Source of the DNA: Burkholderiales bacterium
Lineage (GTDB): Bacteria > Pseudomonadota > Gammaproteobacteria > Burkholderiales > JAHFRG01
Assembly: GCA_035518095.1 (NCBI GenBank)
Contig: DATIXX010000074.1
Location: forward strand, 27,249-91,248
DNA length: 64,000 nt
Direction of reading: 5' to 3'
Shown: positions 8,871 through 18,836 of the stretch, piece by piece
Layout of the letters: every line of letters starts with the position of its first letter
Position numbering within the stretch: the stretch's first letter is position 1
Made by a program: the position numbers and the translations under genes
Notes under the pieces: model-generated
The model's database searches: none
What the model saw: the letters and a program-made list of their open reading frames with translations, nothing else
What the model was told of the DNA's origin: nothing

Positions 8871-10043
8871 ATGCGGCAATCTAATGGTTCACCGTTTGGG
8901 GTAAGGAATCGTTTCCGGGTTGCCGCCGCCGTTGCCGCGTGTGCGATTGGGGCAATGACAGCTGTCACCCTGGCCGCCTGCTCAGGTCAGGATTCCGAGG
9001 CCAAGCAAGGCAAAGCGGAGGTGCCGGGGGTGCCGGTCATCGTAGCGACTGTGGAAAAGAAAAACATGCCGGTGCGCATCCAGGCCTTCGGCAATGTCGA
9101 ACCCTATGCCACGGTTGCGGTGAAAGCACGGGTGGACGGCCAAATAATCAAAGTGTATTTCAAAGAAGGGCAGGATGTGCGCAAGGACGAGCCGTTGTTT
9201 GAACTCGATCCACGTACCTTCGAAGCGCAGTTGCACCAGGCGCAAGCGAATTTACTGCGCGACCAGGCTCAGCTTGAAAACGCCAGTGCGCAGGAGCAGC
9301 GCTATAAGGATCTACTGCACAAAAATTTCGTTTCGAAGGAATTCTACGCGCAAATCCGCACCACCCTGGAAGCTGCACAGGCGACGGTCCGGGCCGACCA
9401 GGCGGCTGTGGAAAATGCCAGGGTTCAACTGGGGTATACCAGCATCCGTTCGCCCATCAACGGCCGCACGGGCAGAATTTTGATTCAGGAAGGCAATCTG
9501 GTAAAGGCCAACGATACCAATCCGCTGGTTGTGATCAATCAGATCATGCCGATTTACGTAAATTTTTCGGTGCCGGAACAGTATCTCGGCGAGATCCGCC
9601 ACTATCTGGCGCAGGGTACGGTTTCCGTTGATGCGACGCTGCCGAATACGAGCATGCCGGCGGTAATCGGCAAACTCGCATTTGTTGACAACACAGTGGA
9701 TCCGGCGACCGGCACCATCCGGCTCAAGGCAGTGTTCGATAACAAGGAAAAAATTCTTTGGCCCGGCCAGTTCACCAACGTCGCGTTGACCTTGTATACG
9801 CAACCGGACGCCATCGTCGTGCCAAGCCAAGCGGTGCAAACCGGACCAAAAGGCCAGTATGTGTTCATAGTCAAGGCCGATCTCACCACTGACACGCGCG
9901 CCGTTGTGGTGGCCCGGACGGAAGGAGCGGAAACTGTCGTGGCAAAGGGACTCAAGCCGGGCGAGCTCGTGGTAACCAACGGGCAGTTGCGTTTGACGCC
10001 GGGCGTAAAAGTGCAACTACAGAAAGCGCAAGCCGAGTCGTGA
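8871..10043 (+). CDS. RND efflux periplasmic adaptor lipoprotein
   Basis: Membrane fusion protein of a tripartite RND pump. The frame is open from 8766, but the ATG at 8871 gives a proper lipoprotein signal with the box LAAC (Cys near residue 37), so it was chosen; 390 residues, normal for MdtA/AcrA types. A first beta-strand region (PVRIQAFGNVEPYATVAVKARVDG), a long coiled-coil hairpin (about 115-180; many Gln/Ala), a lipoyl-like motif (YTSIRSPINGRTGRI) and the beta-barrel and membrane-proximal domains follow. The stop overlaps the start of the pump gene by 4 bases. Substrates cannot be told from sequence. No outer-membrane partner is encoded next to it. Confidence 0.9.
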   Translation: MRQSNGSPFGVRNRFRVAAAVAACAIGAMTAVTLAACSGQDSEAKQGKAEVPGVPVIVATVEKKNMPVRIQAFGNVEPYATVAVKARVDGQIIKVYFKEGQDVRKDEPLFELDPRTFEAQLHQAQANLLRDQAQLENASAQEQRYKDLLHKNFVSKEFYAQIRTTLEAAQATVRADQAAVENARVQLGYTSIRSPINGRTGRILIQEGNLVKANDTNPLVVINQIMPIYVNFSVPEQYLGEIRHYLAQGTVSVDATLPNTSMPAVIGKLAFVDNTVDPATGTIRLKAVFDNKEKILWPGQFTNVALTLYTQPDAIVVPSQAVQTGPKGQYVFIVKADLTTDTRAVVVARTEGAETVVAKGLKPGELVVTNGQLRLTPGVKVQLQKAQAES

Positions 10044-13000
10044 ACATATCGGAATTATTCGTCCGGCGCCCGGTCATGACCATCCTGGTGATGCTGGGCA
10101 TCCTGCTGTTTGGTTCTATCAGCTACCGCCTGTTGCCGGTAAGCGCTCTTCCCAACGTGGATTTCCCAACCATTCAGGTTAACGCGGATCTTCCGGGAGC
10201 GAGCCCGGAAACCATGGCTTCCTCCGTGGTGACGCCCCTGGAGAAGCAGTTCTCAGCGGTACCGGGTCTCGATTCTATGAGTTCGGTGAGCGCGCAGGGC
10301 ACCGGCCAGATCACGTTGCAGTTTTCGCTGGATCGTAATATCGATGCGGCGGCACAAGATGTGCAGGCGGCGATATCGCTGGCGCAGAAACAACTACCGC
10401 CTTCAATGTCGACCCCACCTTCATACCGCAAGGTCAACCCGGCGGACGCGGCCATTTATTACCTGGCGCTGAGTTCAAATACATTGCCGCTTTCGACGGT
10501 CGATGAATACGCGGAAACACTGATGGCGCAACGCATATCCATGATAAGCGGCGTGGCGCAAGTGCAGGTTTACGGCGCGCAAAAATACGCGGTGCGCGTG
10601 CAGCTTGATCCGAGCGCCATGGCGGCGAAAGGCATCGGAATAGATGAAGTTCAACAGGCGCTGGAACAGCACAACGTCAATCTGCCGGTTGGAATACTGT
10701 ATGGCCGTCACCGGGCCGTGACCATCCAGGCGAGCGGCCAGCTGAAGAACGCCGCTGCCTACCGGCCGATGATTGTTGCTTACCGCAACGGCGCGCCGGT
10801 GCGGTTGGATGAATTGGGCCGGGTTATCGACAGCGTGGAAAACGACAAAGTGGCCGCCTGGTATAACGGCGTGCGCGGCATTGTGCTGGCGATTCAACGA
10901 CAGCCTGGGACGAACACCATCCAAGTGGTCGATAACATCAAAAAACTACTACCGGAATTCCGCGCCAATATGCCGCCCGGCATCAAACTGTCGGTGCTTT
11001 ACGACCGATCCGAATCCATCCGCGCATCAGTCGACGACGTGCAATTTACACTTATGCTGGCGCTGGCACTGGTGGTAATGGTGATTTTCCTTTTTCTGCG
11101 CAACTTGTCCGCGACCGTAATACCCAGCATGGCCCTGCCTTTGTCGATTGTCGGAACATTCTCCGTCATGTATTTGCTCGGCTACAGCGTTGACAATCTG
11201 TCATTGATGGCGCTCACCCTGTGCGTGGGTTTCGTGGTGGATGATGCGATTGTGATGCTGGAGAACATTACCCGCCACATGGAAAATGGCGAAAGCGCCT
11301 TGCAAGCCACTTTGAACGGTTCGAAAGAAATTTCCTTTACCATTTTATCGATGACGCTGTCCCTGGCAGCGGTCTTTATTCCGGTGCTGTTCATGGGTGG
11401 AGTGCTGGGCAAGCTGCTGCACGAGTTCGCAGTAACCATTATCACCGCGGTGCTGATTTCGGGTTTCGTGTCTCTTACCCTCACGCCCATGTTGTGCAGC
11501 GGATTGTTGCGTCCCGCGCATCAGCAGCACGGCCGTTTGTACGCAGCAAGCGAAGCGTTTTTCGAAGGAATGAAACGTATCTACGACTTAAGCCTGAAAT
11601 GGACGCTCAGACACCAACGCTTCACCATCGCGATCTTTACCGCGATTGTCGTCATTACGGGCTGGCTGTTCGTGGTAATGCCCAAGGGTTTTTTGCCGAA
11701 CGAGGACACGGGACAGCTTTTCGTATTCACTGAGGCGGCGCAGGACATCTCTTTCGACGCCATGGCTAGGCAGCAGCAGGCGGTCGCCGAAATCATTCGC
11801 GCCGATCCTAATGTGGGATCCATCATGTCCTTTATCGGTGCGGGCGGCTCCAGCCAGTCGCTGAATCTGGGGCGCATATTCATACGTCTAAAACCGCGCA
11901 GCGAGAGATTGAGTGCCGATAAGGTCATTCAGGAATTGCGGCCGCAAGTAGAGGGAATTCCCGGAATCAAAGTCTATCTGCAGAACCTGCCGGTCATTCG
12001 CATTGGCGGCATGCTGACCAAGAGCCAATATCAATATACGCTTCAGGACGCAGATACGGACGTGCTGTACCGCTGGGCGCCGCTGATCGAGGACAAACTC
12101 AAACAGCTGCCCGGTATTCAGGATGTCACCAGCGATCTGCAGATCTCAAACCCGCAGGTTATAGTGGAAATTGATCGCGACAAGGCTTCAGCCCTCGGAG
12201 TGACTTCACAGCAGATCGAGAACGCGCTCTACGACGCCTATGGTTCGCGACAGGTGTCCACCATTTACACGCCAAGCAACGAATACTGGGTGATCATGGA
12301 ACTCGAGCCGAAGTATCAGCGCGACAGTTCCGCGCTCTCCATGCTTTATATACGCTCGAGCAGCGGCGCGCTGGTGCCGCTCAGCGCGGTTGCGCGCTTG
12401 CGTCCCGGCGTAGGCACACTGACTATCAATCACCTGGGGCAGCTCCCCGCGGTGACCATTTCATTCGACCTGCGGCCAAACGTTTCCCTGAGCACCGCGC
12501 TGCGGCAAATCGAGAATGTCAAAAACGAAATCGGCGCTCCGGCAACGCTCACCGCGAGCTTCCAGGGTGCGGCCCAGGCGTTTCAGGCGTCGCTGCAGAA
12601 CATGGGCTATTTGCTTGCTGCAGCGATTTTGGTGATTTACATCGTGCTCGGCATTCTGTACGAGAGTTTTGTTCATCCGCTTACCATCCTTTCCGGATTG
12701 CCGACCGCGGGGTTGGGGGCGCTGATCACGCTGCTGCTGTTCCATTACGATCTTGATATGTACGCCTTCGTCGGCATCATCATGCTGGTCGGCATCGTGA
12801 AGAAAAACGCCATCATAATGATTGACTTCGCCATCGGAGCGCAGCGCGCCGGCAGCAAGCCGTTGGATGCGATTTACGAAGCATGCGTTGTGCGCTTCCG
12901 CCCGATCATGATGACCACCATGGCGGCGCTGTTCGCGAGCTTGCCGATAGCGCTGGGGCTGGGTACAGGGTCCGAGGCGCGCCGCCCCTTGGGGCTCGCG

Positions 13001-13138
13001 GTCGTGGGCGGCCTGCTGGTGTCGCAGCTCCTCACTCTCTACATAACGCCGGTCATCTACCTCTATCTGGAATCGTTTCACAACTGGGTTGCGCAAAAGC
13101 GCGGCAAGCGTCGCGTCGAGCTGGGAACAGCGACTTGA
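10040..13138 (+). CDS. RND multidrug efflux permease (HAE1/MdtB-like)
   Basis: Inner-membrane proton antiporter of 1032 residues with the RND layout: TM1 near residue 10-28, a large porter domain, TM2-7 (about 335-535), a second porter domain, and TM8-12. The start is GTG (MNISELFVRRPVMTILVM). The proton-relay Asp pair is present in VGFVVDDAIVMLENI (about 400). The C-terminal half has GIVKKNAIIMIDFA and FRPIMMTTMAALFASLPIALG, typical of drug exporters rather than metal exporters. It is translationally coupled to the adaptor through the GTGA overlap. Relatedness to MdtB/C is a family-level judgement. Confidence 0.93.
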   Translation: MNISELFVRRPVMTILVMLGILLFGSISYRLLPVSALPNVDFPTIQVNADLPGASPETMASSVVTPLEKQFSAVPGLDSMSSVSAQGTGQITLQFSLDRNIDAAAQDVQAAISLAQKQLPPSMSTPPSYRKVNPADAAIYYLALSSNTLPLSTVDEYAETLMAQRISMISGVAQVQVYGAQKYAVRVQLDPSAMAAKGIGIDEVQQALEQHNVNLPVGILYGRHRAVTIQASGQLKNAAAYRPMIVAYRNGAPVRLDELGRVIDSVENDKVAAWYNGVRGIVLAIQRQPGTNTIQVVDNIKKLLPEFRANMPPGIKLSVLYDRSESIRASVDDVQFTLMLALALVVMVIFLFLRNLSATVIPSMALPLSIVGTFSVMYLLGYSVDNLSLMALTLCVGFVVDDAIVMLENITRHMENGESALQATLNGSKEISFTILSMTLSLAAVFIPVLFMGGVLGKLLHEFAVTIITAVLISGFVSLTLTPMLCSGLLRPAHQQHGRLYAASEAFFEGMKRIYDLSLKWTLRHQRFTIAIFTAIVVITGWLFVVMPKGFLPNEDTGQLFVFTEAAQDISFDAMARQQQAVAEIIRADPNVGSIMSFIGAGGSSQSLNLGRIFIRLKPRSERLSADKVIQELRPQVEGIPGIKVYLQNLPVIRIGGMLTKSQYQYTLQDADTDVLYRWAPLIEDKLKQLPGIQDVTSDLQISNPQVIVEIDRDKASALGVTSQQIENALYDAYGSRQVSTIYTPSNEYWVIMELEPKYQRDSSALSMLYIRSSSGALVPLSAVARLRPGVGTLTINHLGQLPAVTISFDLRPNVSLSTALRQIENVKNEIGAPATLTASFQGAAQAFQASLQNMGYLLAAAILVIYIVLGILYESFVHPLTILSGLPTAGLGALITLLLFHYDLDMYAFVGIIMLVGIVKKNAIIMIDFAIGAQRAGSKPLDAIYEACVVRFRPIMMTTMAALFASLPIALGLGTGSEARRPLGLAVVGGLLVSQLLTLYITPVIYLYLESFHNWVAQKRGKRRVELGTAT

Positions 13139-13271
13139 GCAGAAGTTGTCAGACTATGCTGGCAGGCAAATCGCTTTGCTGTAATGGGCCCCATGCAGTC
13201 GCCGCAATGCACGTCAGGCGAGGTGCAAAACCTGCGCTTGTCCACAGTTCGCCCACGAGTGCGGTGCTGAC

Positions 13272-13715
13272 TTAGAACGTCTTGTAAGGAAGGTATTTTC
13301 CGCTCATTACTACGTTTACGCGGTCGCCCTTGGGATCGGGTTCGCGCGAGATCTTAATGGTGAAATCGATTGCACTCATGATGCCGTCCCCGAATTCCTC
13401 GTGAATGAGTTCCTTTAGGGTGGTGCCGTACACGTTGACGATCTCATACAAGCGATAAATCAACGGGTCTGACGGTACGGCGCTGGGCAGCGAACCCTTG
13501 TAAGGCACCTGCTGTAACAGAAGCACGGCTTCGTCGCTGAGTCCCAGAACTTTTCCCGCCGTTTCTGCCTGTTTCTTGGTCATTGCCATCTGCCCGAGCA
13601 GGGCAGCCGTTGACCACTCCTTGCTTTGGCCGACGGCCTCGGCGATTTTGGCCCAGGTCAGGCCTTTACGGTTCTTGGCGCCAATGACCTGTTCTGTTAC
13701 GTCGCTACGCTTCAT
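13272..13715 (-). CDS. cynS: Cyanate hydratase (cyanase)
   Basis: Converts cyanate plus bicarbonate to ammonia and CO2 (through carbamate) as a decameric cytoplasmic enzyme. The start at 13715 (MKRSDVTEQVIG) is preceded by a strong GGAGGAAAA ribosome site; an upstream in-frame ATG at 13754 lacks one. At 147 residues it is close to E. coli CynS (156). The catalytic Arg and Glu lie in YRLYEIVNVYGTTLK and the catalytic Ser in FGDGIMSAIDF. The last residues, SGKYLPYKTF, match the conserved C-terminus. It stands alone, without cynT, cynX or a LysR regulator, 84 bases downstream of dnaJ. It gives cyanate tolerance or a small nitrogen source. Confidence 0.95.
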   Translation of the reverse strand: MKRSDVTEQVIGAKNRKGLTWAKIAEAVGQSKEWSTAALLGQMAMTKKQAETAGKVLGLSDEAVLLLQQVPYKGSLPSAVPSDPLIYRLYEIVNVYGTTLKELIHEEFGDGIMSAIDFTIKISREPDPKGDRVNVVMSGKYLPYKTF

Positions 13716-13799
13716 AGATTTTCCTCCGTTGGTATCTTGATTTGACTGGGTCAATATAAAAGCCGGTGACGTTATGCCTACCGCTGATGCACTCCTTGT

Positions 13800-14918
13800 T
13801 CATTGCGCGAAAAATTCCTTGACCTTATCCATCCAGGATTTTGCGCGCGGATTGTGGCGCCCGCCGTCGCGTTGGTTGATGCTTTCCAGCTCTATAAGAA
13901 GCTCGCGCTGACGCGAAGTGAGATTGACGGGTGTTTCCACTACCACGTGACACAATAAATCGCCGTACGATGTATTGCGAACACCCTTGATGCCTTTGCC
14001 GCGAAGACGGAAGACCTTGCCGTTTTGCGTTTCCGCCGGAATCCTGAGCTTGGCGGACCCGTCCAGCGTCGGAATTTCAATTTCTCCTCCGAGCGCCGCC
14101 ACGGTGAAGTTGATCGGCATTTCGCAATGCAGGTCGTTATGGTCACGCGTAAAAACCGCATGCTCCTTTAGATGAATTACCACGTACAGATCGCCGGCCG
14201 GACCACCGCTAACGCCGGCCTCGCCTTCGCCGCTCAAACGGATTCGGTCGCTGTCGTCTATCCCGACCGGAATCTTTACCGACAAGGTCTTATGCTGCTT
14301 TACGCGGCCCGCGCCGTAACATGTCGGACATGGCTCCGGAACGACCTTGCCGCTGCCATGGCATCTCGGGCAAGTCTGCTGAATAGAGAAAAACCCCTGC
14401 TGCATGCGCACCTGACCGTGGCCGCCACAGGTGGAGCACGTTTGCGGCTTGGTGCCGGGCTTGGCGCCGGAACCATGGCAAGTTTCGCATAACGCCATCG
14501 TTGGAATGCGAATTCGGGTTTCGGTGCCGCGCGCTGCTTCTTCCAGAGTAATTTCAAGGTTGTAACGCAGATCGGCGCCGCGGTAGGCTCCGGAGCGGGC
14601 ACGCGCGCCGCCAAAGATATCGCTGAAAATATCGCCAAAAGCATCGGCGAAGCCTCCGAAACCCGCGCCCATTCCGCCCATGCCTGCTTGCGCTTCTAAC
14701 CCGGCGTGCCCGAACTGATCATATGCCGAGCGCTTTTCGGGGTCGCCGAGGATTTCGTAAGCCTGTTTGGCTTCCTTGAACTGCTCTTCGGACTTCGGGT
14801 TGTCCGGATTGCGGTCCGGATGATGCTTCATCGCCAACTTGCGATAAGCTTTCCTGATTTCCGCTTCCGAGGCATCGCGGTTGACACCAAGCACTTCATA
14901 GTAATCGCGTTTGGTCAT
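13800..14918 (-). CDS. dnaJ: Chaperone protein DnaJ
   Basis: Hsp40 co-chaperone, 372 residues. It has a J domain with HPD ([10 protein letters not shown], near residue 33), a Gly-rich linker ([17 protein letters not shown]), four CxxCxGxG zinc repeats ([32 protein letters not shown], about 138-208) and the C-terminal substrate domains. It follows dnaK by 164 bases. No sigma-32 promoter was recognised in that spacer, so it is probably read from the grpE and dnaK promoters. Confidence 0.98.
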   Translation of the reverse strand: MTKRDYYEVLGVNRDASEAEIRKAYRKLAMKHHPDRNPDNPKSEEQFKEAKQAYEILGDPEKRSAYDQFGHAGLEAQAGMGGMGAGFGGFADAFGDIFSDIFGGARARSGAYRGADLRYNLEITLEEAARGTETRIRIPTMALCETCHGSGAKPGTKPQTCSTCGGHGQVRMQQGFFSIQQTCPRCHGSGKVVPEPCPTCYGAGRVKQHKTLSVKIPVGIDDSDRIRLSGEGEAGVSGGPAGDLYVVIHLKEHAVFTRDHNDLHCEMPINFTVAALGGEIEIPTLDGSAKLRIPAETQNGKVFRLRGKGIKGVRNTSYGDLLCHVVVETPVNLTSRQRELLIELESINQRDGGRHNPRAKSWMDKVKEFFAQ

Positions 14919-15082
14919 GTTTGATCTTCACCGCAGCAACGCGGACGTACAAAATAAAGACAATCTATTTGCAGCCCGAATTTAGCGCTTCTCTGTATTT
15001 TCGTCGCCCCATAAAACTCACGCACAAGGCACCGTGAAGTCCCAATCTCCCGGCGTCCCTGGGCCTCTGCGGTCACAACCCG

Positions 15083-17029
15083 CTATTTCTTGCTGTCTTT
15101 TACTTCTTCGAACTCAGCGTCCACAACGTTACTGTCGTCCGATTTTTTACCGCTGTCTGCGGAAGCAGTAGCTGTTTGGCCCTGTTGAGCCTGTTGCGCT
15201 TGTTGCGCTTGGCTCTGGGCGTAGATGTGCTCCGCCAGCTTGTGCGAAGCTTCGGCCAATGCCTGGCTCTTGGTCTCGATTTTCGCCTTGTCGTCGCTTT
15301 TCAGAGCGGCTTCGGCGTCCTTCAAAGCGGCTTCGATCTTGGCCTTTTCGTCGGACGAGAGTTTTTCACCATAGTCCTTCAGCGATTTTTTAACTGAATG
15401 GATAAGGGAATCGCACTGGTTACGCGCGTTCACAAGTTCCACTGCCTTGCGGTCTTCTTCAGCGTGCGCTTCGGCATCCTTGACCATGCGCTTGATTTCC
15501 TCTTCCTTGAGGCCGGAACTTGCCTTGATGGTGATCCTGTTCTCCTTGCCGGTCGCCTTATCCTTGGCTGAAACGTGCAAGATGCCGTTAGCGTCGATGT
15601 CGAAGGTGACTTCAATCTGAGGAAGCCCGCGCGGCGCCGGCGGGATATCGGCCAGATTAAACTGGCCGAGACTCTTGTTGCCGGTGGCCATCTCGCGCTC
15701 GCCTTGCAGTACGTGGATGGTCACTGCGGTCTGGTTGTCGTCCGCGGTGGAGAAGACCTGCTGCGCCTTGGTCGGGATGGTGGTATTTTTTTGGATGAGT
15801 TTGGTCATCACGCCGCCCAGCGTTTCGATGCCCAGAGAAAGCGGCGTGACATCCAGCAGCAGCACGTCTTTGACCTCGCCTTGCAAAACGCCAGCCTGAA
15901 TCGCTGCGCCAACCGCAACCGCTTCATCCGGATTCACGTCCTTGCGCGGTTCCTTGCCGAATATTTCTTTCACCTTTTCCTGCACCTTGGGCGTGCGTGT
16001 CTGGCCGCCGACCAGTATCACGTCTTCGATTTCGGATAATTTCACCCCCGCGTCCTTGATGGCGATCTTGCACGGCTCCACGGTTTTTTCAATCAGTTCT
16101 TCAACCAGGCTCTCGAATTTGGCGCGGGTTATTTTAATATTGAGGTGTTTGGGTCCGCGCGCATCCGCCGTGATGTAAGGCAAATTAACTTCAGTCTGCT
16201 GCGTGCTGGAAAGCTCGATCTTGGCTTTTTCGGCCGCTTCCTTGAGGCGCTGCAGGGCCAGCACATCGTTGCGCAGATCTATGCCTTGGTCTTTCTTGAA
16301 TTCGTCGGCCAGGTAATCGATTACCCGCTGGTCAAAATCCTCGCCTCCGAGGAACGTATCGCCGTTGGTGGACAGAACCTCAAACTGATGCTCGCCCTCG
16401 ACTTCGGCGATTTCGATGATAGAAATGTCGAACGTACCACCCCCCAGGTCGTAGACCGCAATCTTGCGGTCGCCTTCTTTTTTGTCCAGGCCGAAAGCAA
16501 GCGCCGCAGCAGTCGGCTCGTTGATGATGCGCTTGACCTCAAGGCCGGCGATGCGTCCGGCATCCTTGGTCGCCTGGCGCTGCGAATCGTTGAAATAGGC
16601 CGGGACGGTGATGACTGCTTCATCGACGTTTTCGCCGAGGTAGTCTTCCGCGGTCTTTTTCATTTTTATCAGTACCTGGGCCGATATTTCGGGCGGTGCG
16701 ATTTTCTTGCCGCGCACTTCAATCCAAGCGTCGCCGTTGCTGTTCTCGACGATCTTGTAAGGCATCAGATTAATGTCCTTCTGCACCTCTTTTTCGCCGA
16801 AGCGGCGGCCGATCAGCCGCTTGACCGCGTACAGCGTGTTTTTCGGGTTGGTCACCGCCTGGCGCTTGGCCGGCGCGCCGACCAAGATTTCACCGTCATC
16901 CATGTACGCGACAATCGAAGGCGTGGTGCGCGAGCCTTCTGAATTTTCGATGACCTTAGGCTTGCCGCCTTCCATGACGGCGACGCAAGAGTTGGTCGTT
17001 CCCAAGTCGATTCCGATGATCTTTGCCAT
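15083..17029 (-). CDS. dnaK: Chaperone protein DnaK (Hsp70)
   Basis: ATP-dependent chaperone of 648 residues. The phosphate-1 motif [11 protein letters not shown] is at the N-terminus, [14 protein letters not shown] near 192 and [14 protein letters not shown] near 340. The substrate-binding domain carries [16 protein letters not shown]. The tail is Gln/Ala-rich and ends [13 protein letters not shown], the normal C-terminal EEVD-like end. The ribosome site is AAGGAAT. A sigma-32-like promoter lies in the grpE-dnaK junction. Typical in every respect. Confidence 0.99.
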   Translation of the reverse strand: MAKIIGIDLGTTNSCVAVMEGGKPKVIENSEGSRTTPSIVAYMDDGEILVGAPAKRQAVTNPKNTLYAVKRLIGRRFGEKEVQKDINLMPYKIVENSNGDAWIEVRGKKIAPPEISAQVLIKMKKTAEDYLGENVDEAVITVPAYFNDSQRQATKDAGRIAGLEVKRIINEPTAAALAFGLDKKEGDRKIAVYDLGGGTFDISIIEIAEVEGEHQFEVLSTNGDTFLGGEDFDQRVIDYLADEFKKDQGIDLRNDVLALQRLKEAAEKAKIELSSTQQTEVNLPYITADARGPKHLNIKITRAKFESLVEELIEKTVEPCKIAIKDAGVKLSEIEDVILVGGQTRTPKVQEKVKEIFGKEPRKDVNPDEAVAVGAAIQAGVLQGEVKDVLLLDVTPLSLGIETLGGVMTKLIQKNTTIPTKAQQVFSTADDNQTAVTIHVLQGEREMATGNKSLGQFNLADIPPAPRGLPQIEVTFDIDANGILHVSAKDKATGKENRITIKASSGLKEEEIKRMVKDAEAHAEEDRKAVELVNARNQCDSLIHSVKKSLKDYGEKLSSDEKAKIEAALKDAEAALKSDDKAKIETKSQALAEASHKLAEHIYAQSQAQQAQQAQQGQTATASADSGKKSDDSNVVDAEFEEVKDSKK

Positions 17030-17070
17030 GTCGATTCCTTAAGATGAGTAATTACCTATTAGTTTTTAAT

Positions 17071-17097
17071 ATCTGGGCGCAACGGCCCAAGTTCAAG
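17071..17097 (-). promoter_or_regulatory. Sigma-32-like promoter upstream of dnaK
   Basis: Read on the minus strand: CTTGAA (17092-17097, overlapping the end of grpE), 13 bases, then GCCCAGAT (17071-17078). This resembles the heat-shock consensus CTTGAAA / CCCCATNT with two -10 mismatches. It lies about 40 bases before the dnaK ATG and would give dnaK an internal heat-shock start. Confidence 0.5.
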
Positions 17098-17662
17098 CTT
17101 TCTTGGGCTTGCCGACCACGACCAACGCCGGCCTGATGACCCTATCGTTAAGTGTGTAGCCTTTTTGCATGACGCTAATGACGGTATTCGGTTCGCCCGC
17201 CGACTCCACTGCAGTTATGGCCTGGTGGCGGTGCGGGTCAAACTTTTCACCCAGTGCCGTGATTTCCCGAATATTGAATTTTTCGAATATCGAAATAAGC
17301 AGTTTCAATGTCAGTTCCACGCCGCTTTTGAGACTTTCCAAGGTTGCATTTTCACTGGCCAGCGCCGCTTCCAAGCTGTCCTTAACCGCCAGTATCTGGC
17401 CGGAGAAGTTCTCTATCGCGTATTTGTGCGCATTGGCGATGTCCACCTGGGCGCGTTTACGGATGTTGTCGGCTTCTGCGCGCGCCCGCAGCCACGCATC
17501 GTGGTGCTCCTGTGCGGCGAGCTCGGCTTTCTTGAGCATTTCTTCCAAGCTGGGCGTGGTTTCGGGCGTTGTCTCGGGGGCCGCCTGTTCAGCCTGTTGC
17601 TCGACTGTTTCAGGTTTTTCCTGAATGAGCTCATGTGACTGATTGTGTTGTGAATCTTGCAT
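17093..17662 (-). CDS. grpE: Nucleotide exchange factor GrpE
   Basis: Releases ADP from DnaK. The 189-residue protein has a Gln/Glu/Thr/Pro-rich disordered N-terminus (1-45), a long coiled-coil helix (about 45-105; [21 protein letters not shown]) and the C-terminal beta domain ([31 protein letters not shown]). It lies first in grpE-dnaK-dnaJ, with a GGAGGAG ribosome site and a strong sigma-32 promoter just upstream. Normal length. Confidence 0.97.
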   Translation of the reverse strand: MQDSQHNQSHELIQEKPETVEQQAEQAAPETTPETTPSLEEMLKKAELAAQEHHDAWLRARAEADNIRKRAQVDIANAHKYAIENFSGQILAVKDSLEAALASENATLESLKSGVELTLKLLISIFEKFNIREITALGEKFDPHRHQAITAVESAGEPNTVISVMQKGYTLNDRVIRPALVVVGKPKKA

Positions 17663-17684
17663 ACACTCCTCCGCTTTATTTGTA

Positions 17685-17712
17685 ACATGGGGCCGCTTGC
17701 GACCATTTCAAG
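17685..17712 (-). promoter_or_regulatory. Sigma-32 heat-shock promoter of grpE-dnaK-dnaJ
   Basis: On the minus strand CTTGAAA (17706-17712) is followed by CCCCATGT (17685-17692) after 13 bases. Both boxes fit the sigma-32 consensus CTTGAAA and CCCCATNT at every fixed position. The predicted start is near 17678, leaving a leader of about 16 bases that carries GGAGGAG before the grpE ATG at 17662. Confidence 0.9.
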
Positions 17713-17729
17713 CGGTTACAGAAAGATGT

Positions 17730-18830
17730 TCAGGCTTTGGCGCCTAACGCAACTGCCCGTTCGCGGCTCAAACGGCCGGCGACTTGAGCTGCCTGCGCAT
17801 CGTATCTGACCGAGACCCAACCCTGCAGATTTTCCAGCGCGATTTGGCAAAGTGCGTGTATCCAGTCGGCGCGCTCATTGAGGCAGGGAATGTAATGAAA
17901 CTCCGTACCGCCGCTGTTCAAGAATGCAGCCTTGCCTTCGATGGCGATTTCTTCCAGTGTTTCCAAGCAATCGCTGACAAAGCCCGGGCACACCACATCG
18001 ACACGCTCGGTATGCTGTTTGCCTAGCTTATGCAGGACTTCCATGGTGTAAGGCTTCAGCCACTCCGCGCGTCCAAAGCGCGATTGAAAACAAACTTGGT
18101 AACGTGGCTCCTCCCAACCCAGCGCCTCGGCGAGCAGCCGTGCCGTTTTCTGACATTCGCAATGGTACGGATCGCCTTTATCCAGCGTGTAGCGCGGCAC
18201 TCCGTGAAAACTGATAACAAGCTTGTCGGGACGACCATTTTTCATCCAGTAGTCATTAACGTTTTGGGCCAGTGCCGCGATGTACGCCGGATGGTCGTGA
18301 TAATGCTTGACGGTGCGCAACGCCGGCGCGTTGCGCGTGCGAAGCAATTCCTGGAATACCGCATCGAAGCTGCTCGCAGTGGTGCTGGCAGCGTACTGCG
18401 GGTAGAGCGGCAGCAGCAGAATGCGCTCGCAGTGCTTAAGAGCGGCAAGCGATGAAGCAATCGACGGACTCCCGTAGCGCATCGCGTATTCGATACTCAA
18501 CGGCGATTTGATCCTCTCCCCCAAATAGCCGCGCAGCAATTTTGTTTGGCGTTCGGTGTGCACCCTAAGCGGCGAGCCTTCGCTCATCCAGATTTTGGCG
18601 TATCGTTGCGCAGACTTTCTCGGGCGCATATTGAGGATAATGCCGTGCAGAACTGGTCCCCAGATAACGCGGGGAATCTCGATAACCCGCGCGTCGGACA
18701 GGAATTGCTTGAGATAGGAGCGTAACGACCGGGCCGTCGGCGCATCCGGGGTGCCGAGATTGACAAGCAGGATCCCAGTTTGCGCCTGCGTGCCGTGCTG
18801 ATAAGGGGGTTCCGCGCGGTAGGATGACAT
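17730..18830 (-). CDS. hemH: Ferrochelatase
   Basis: Inserts Fe2+ into protoporphyrin IX, the last step of protoheme synthesis. The 366-residue protein has the N-terminal [14 protein letters not shown], the active-site His in [18 protein letters not shown] (about 206) and the C-terminal [20 protein letters not shown] with its conserved Glu pair. It begins 6 bases after the hrcA stop, so the two are probably co-transcribed. The hrcA-hemH-grpE-dnaK-dnaJ order is seen in many betaproteobacteria. Confidence 0.97.
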   Translation of the reverse strand: MSSYRAEPPYQHGTQAQTGILLVNLGTPDAPTARSLRSYLKQFLSDARVIEIPRVIWGPVLHGIILNMRPRKSAQRYAKIWMSEGSPLRVHTERQTKLLRGYLGERIKSPLSIEYAMRYGSPSIASSLAALKHCERILLLPLYPQYAASTTASSFDAVFQELLRTRNAPALRTVKHYHDHPAYIAALAQNVNDYWMKNGRPDKLVISFHGVPRYTLDKGDPYHCECQKTARLLAEALGWEEPRYQVCFQSRFGRAEWLKPYTMEVLHKLGKQHTERVDVVCPGFVSDCLETLEEIAIEGKAAFLNSGGTEFHYIPCLNERADWIHALCQIALENLQGWVSVRYDAQAAQVAGRLSRERAVALGAKA

Positions 18831-18836
18831 TAAATT

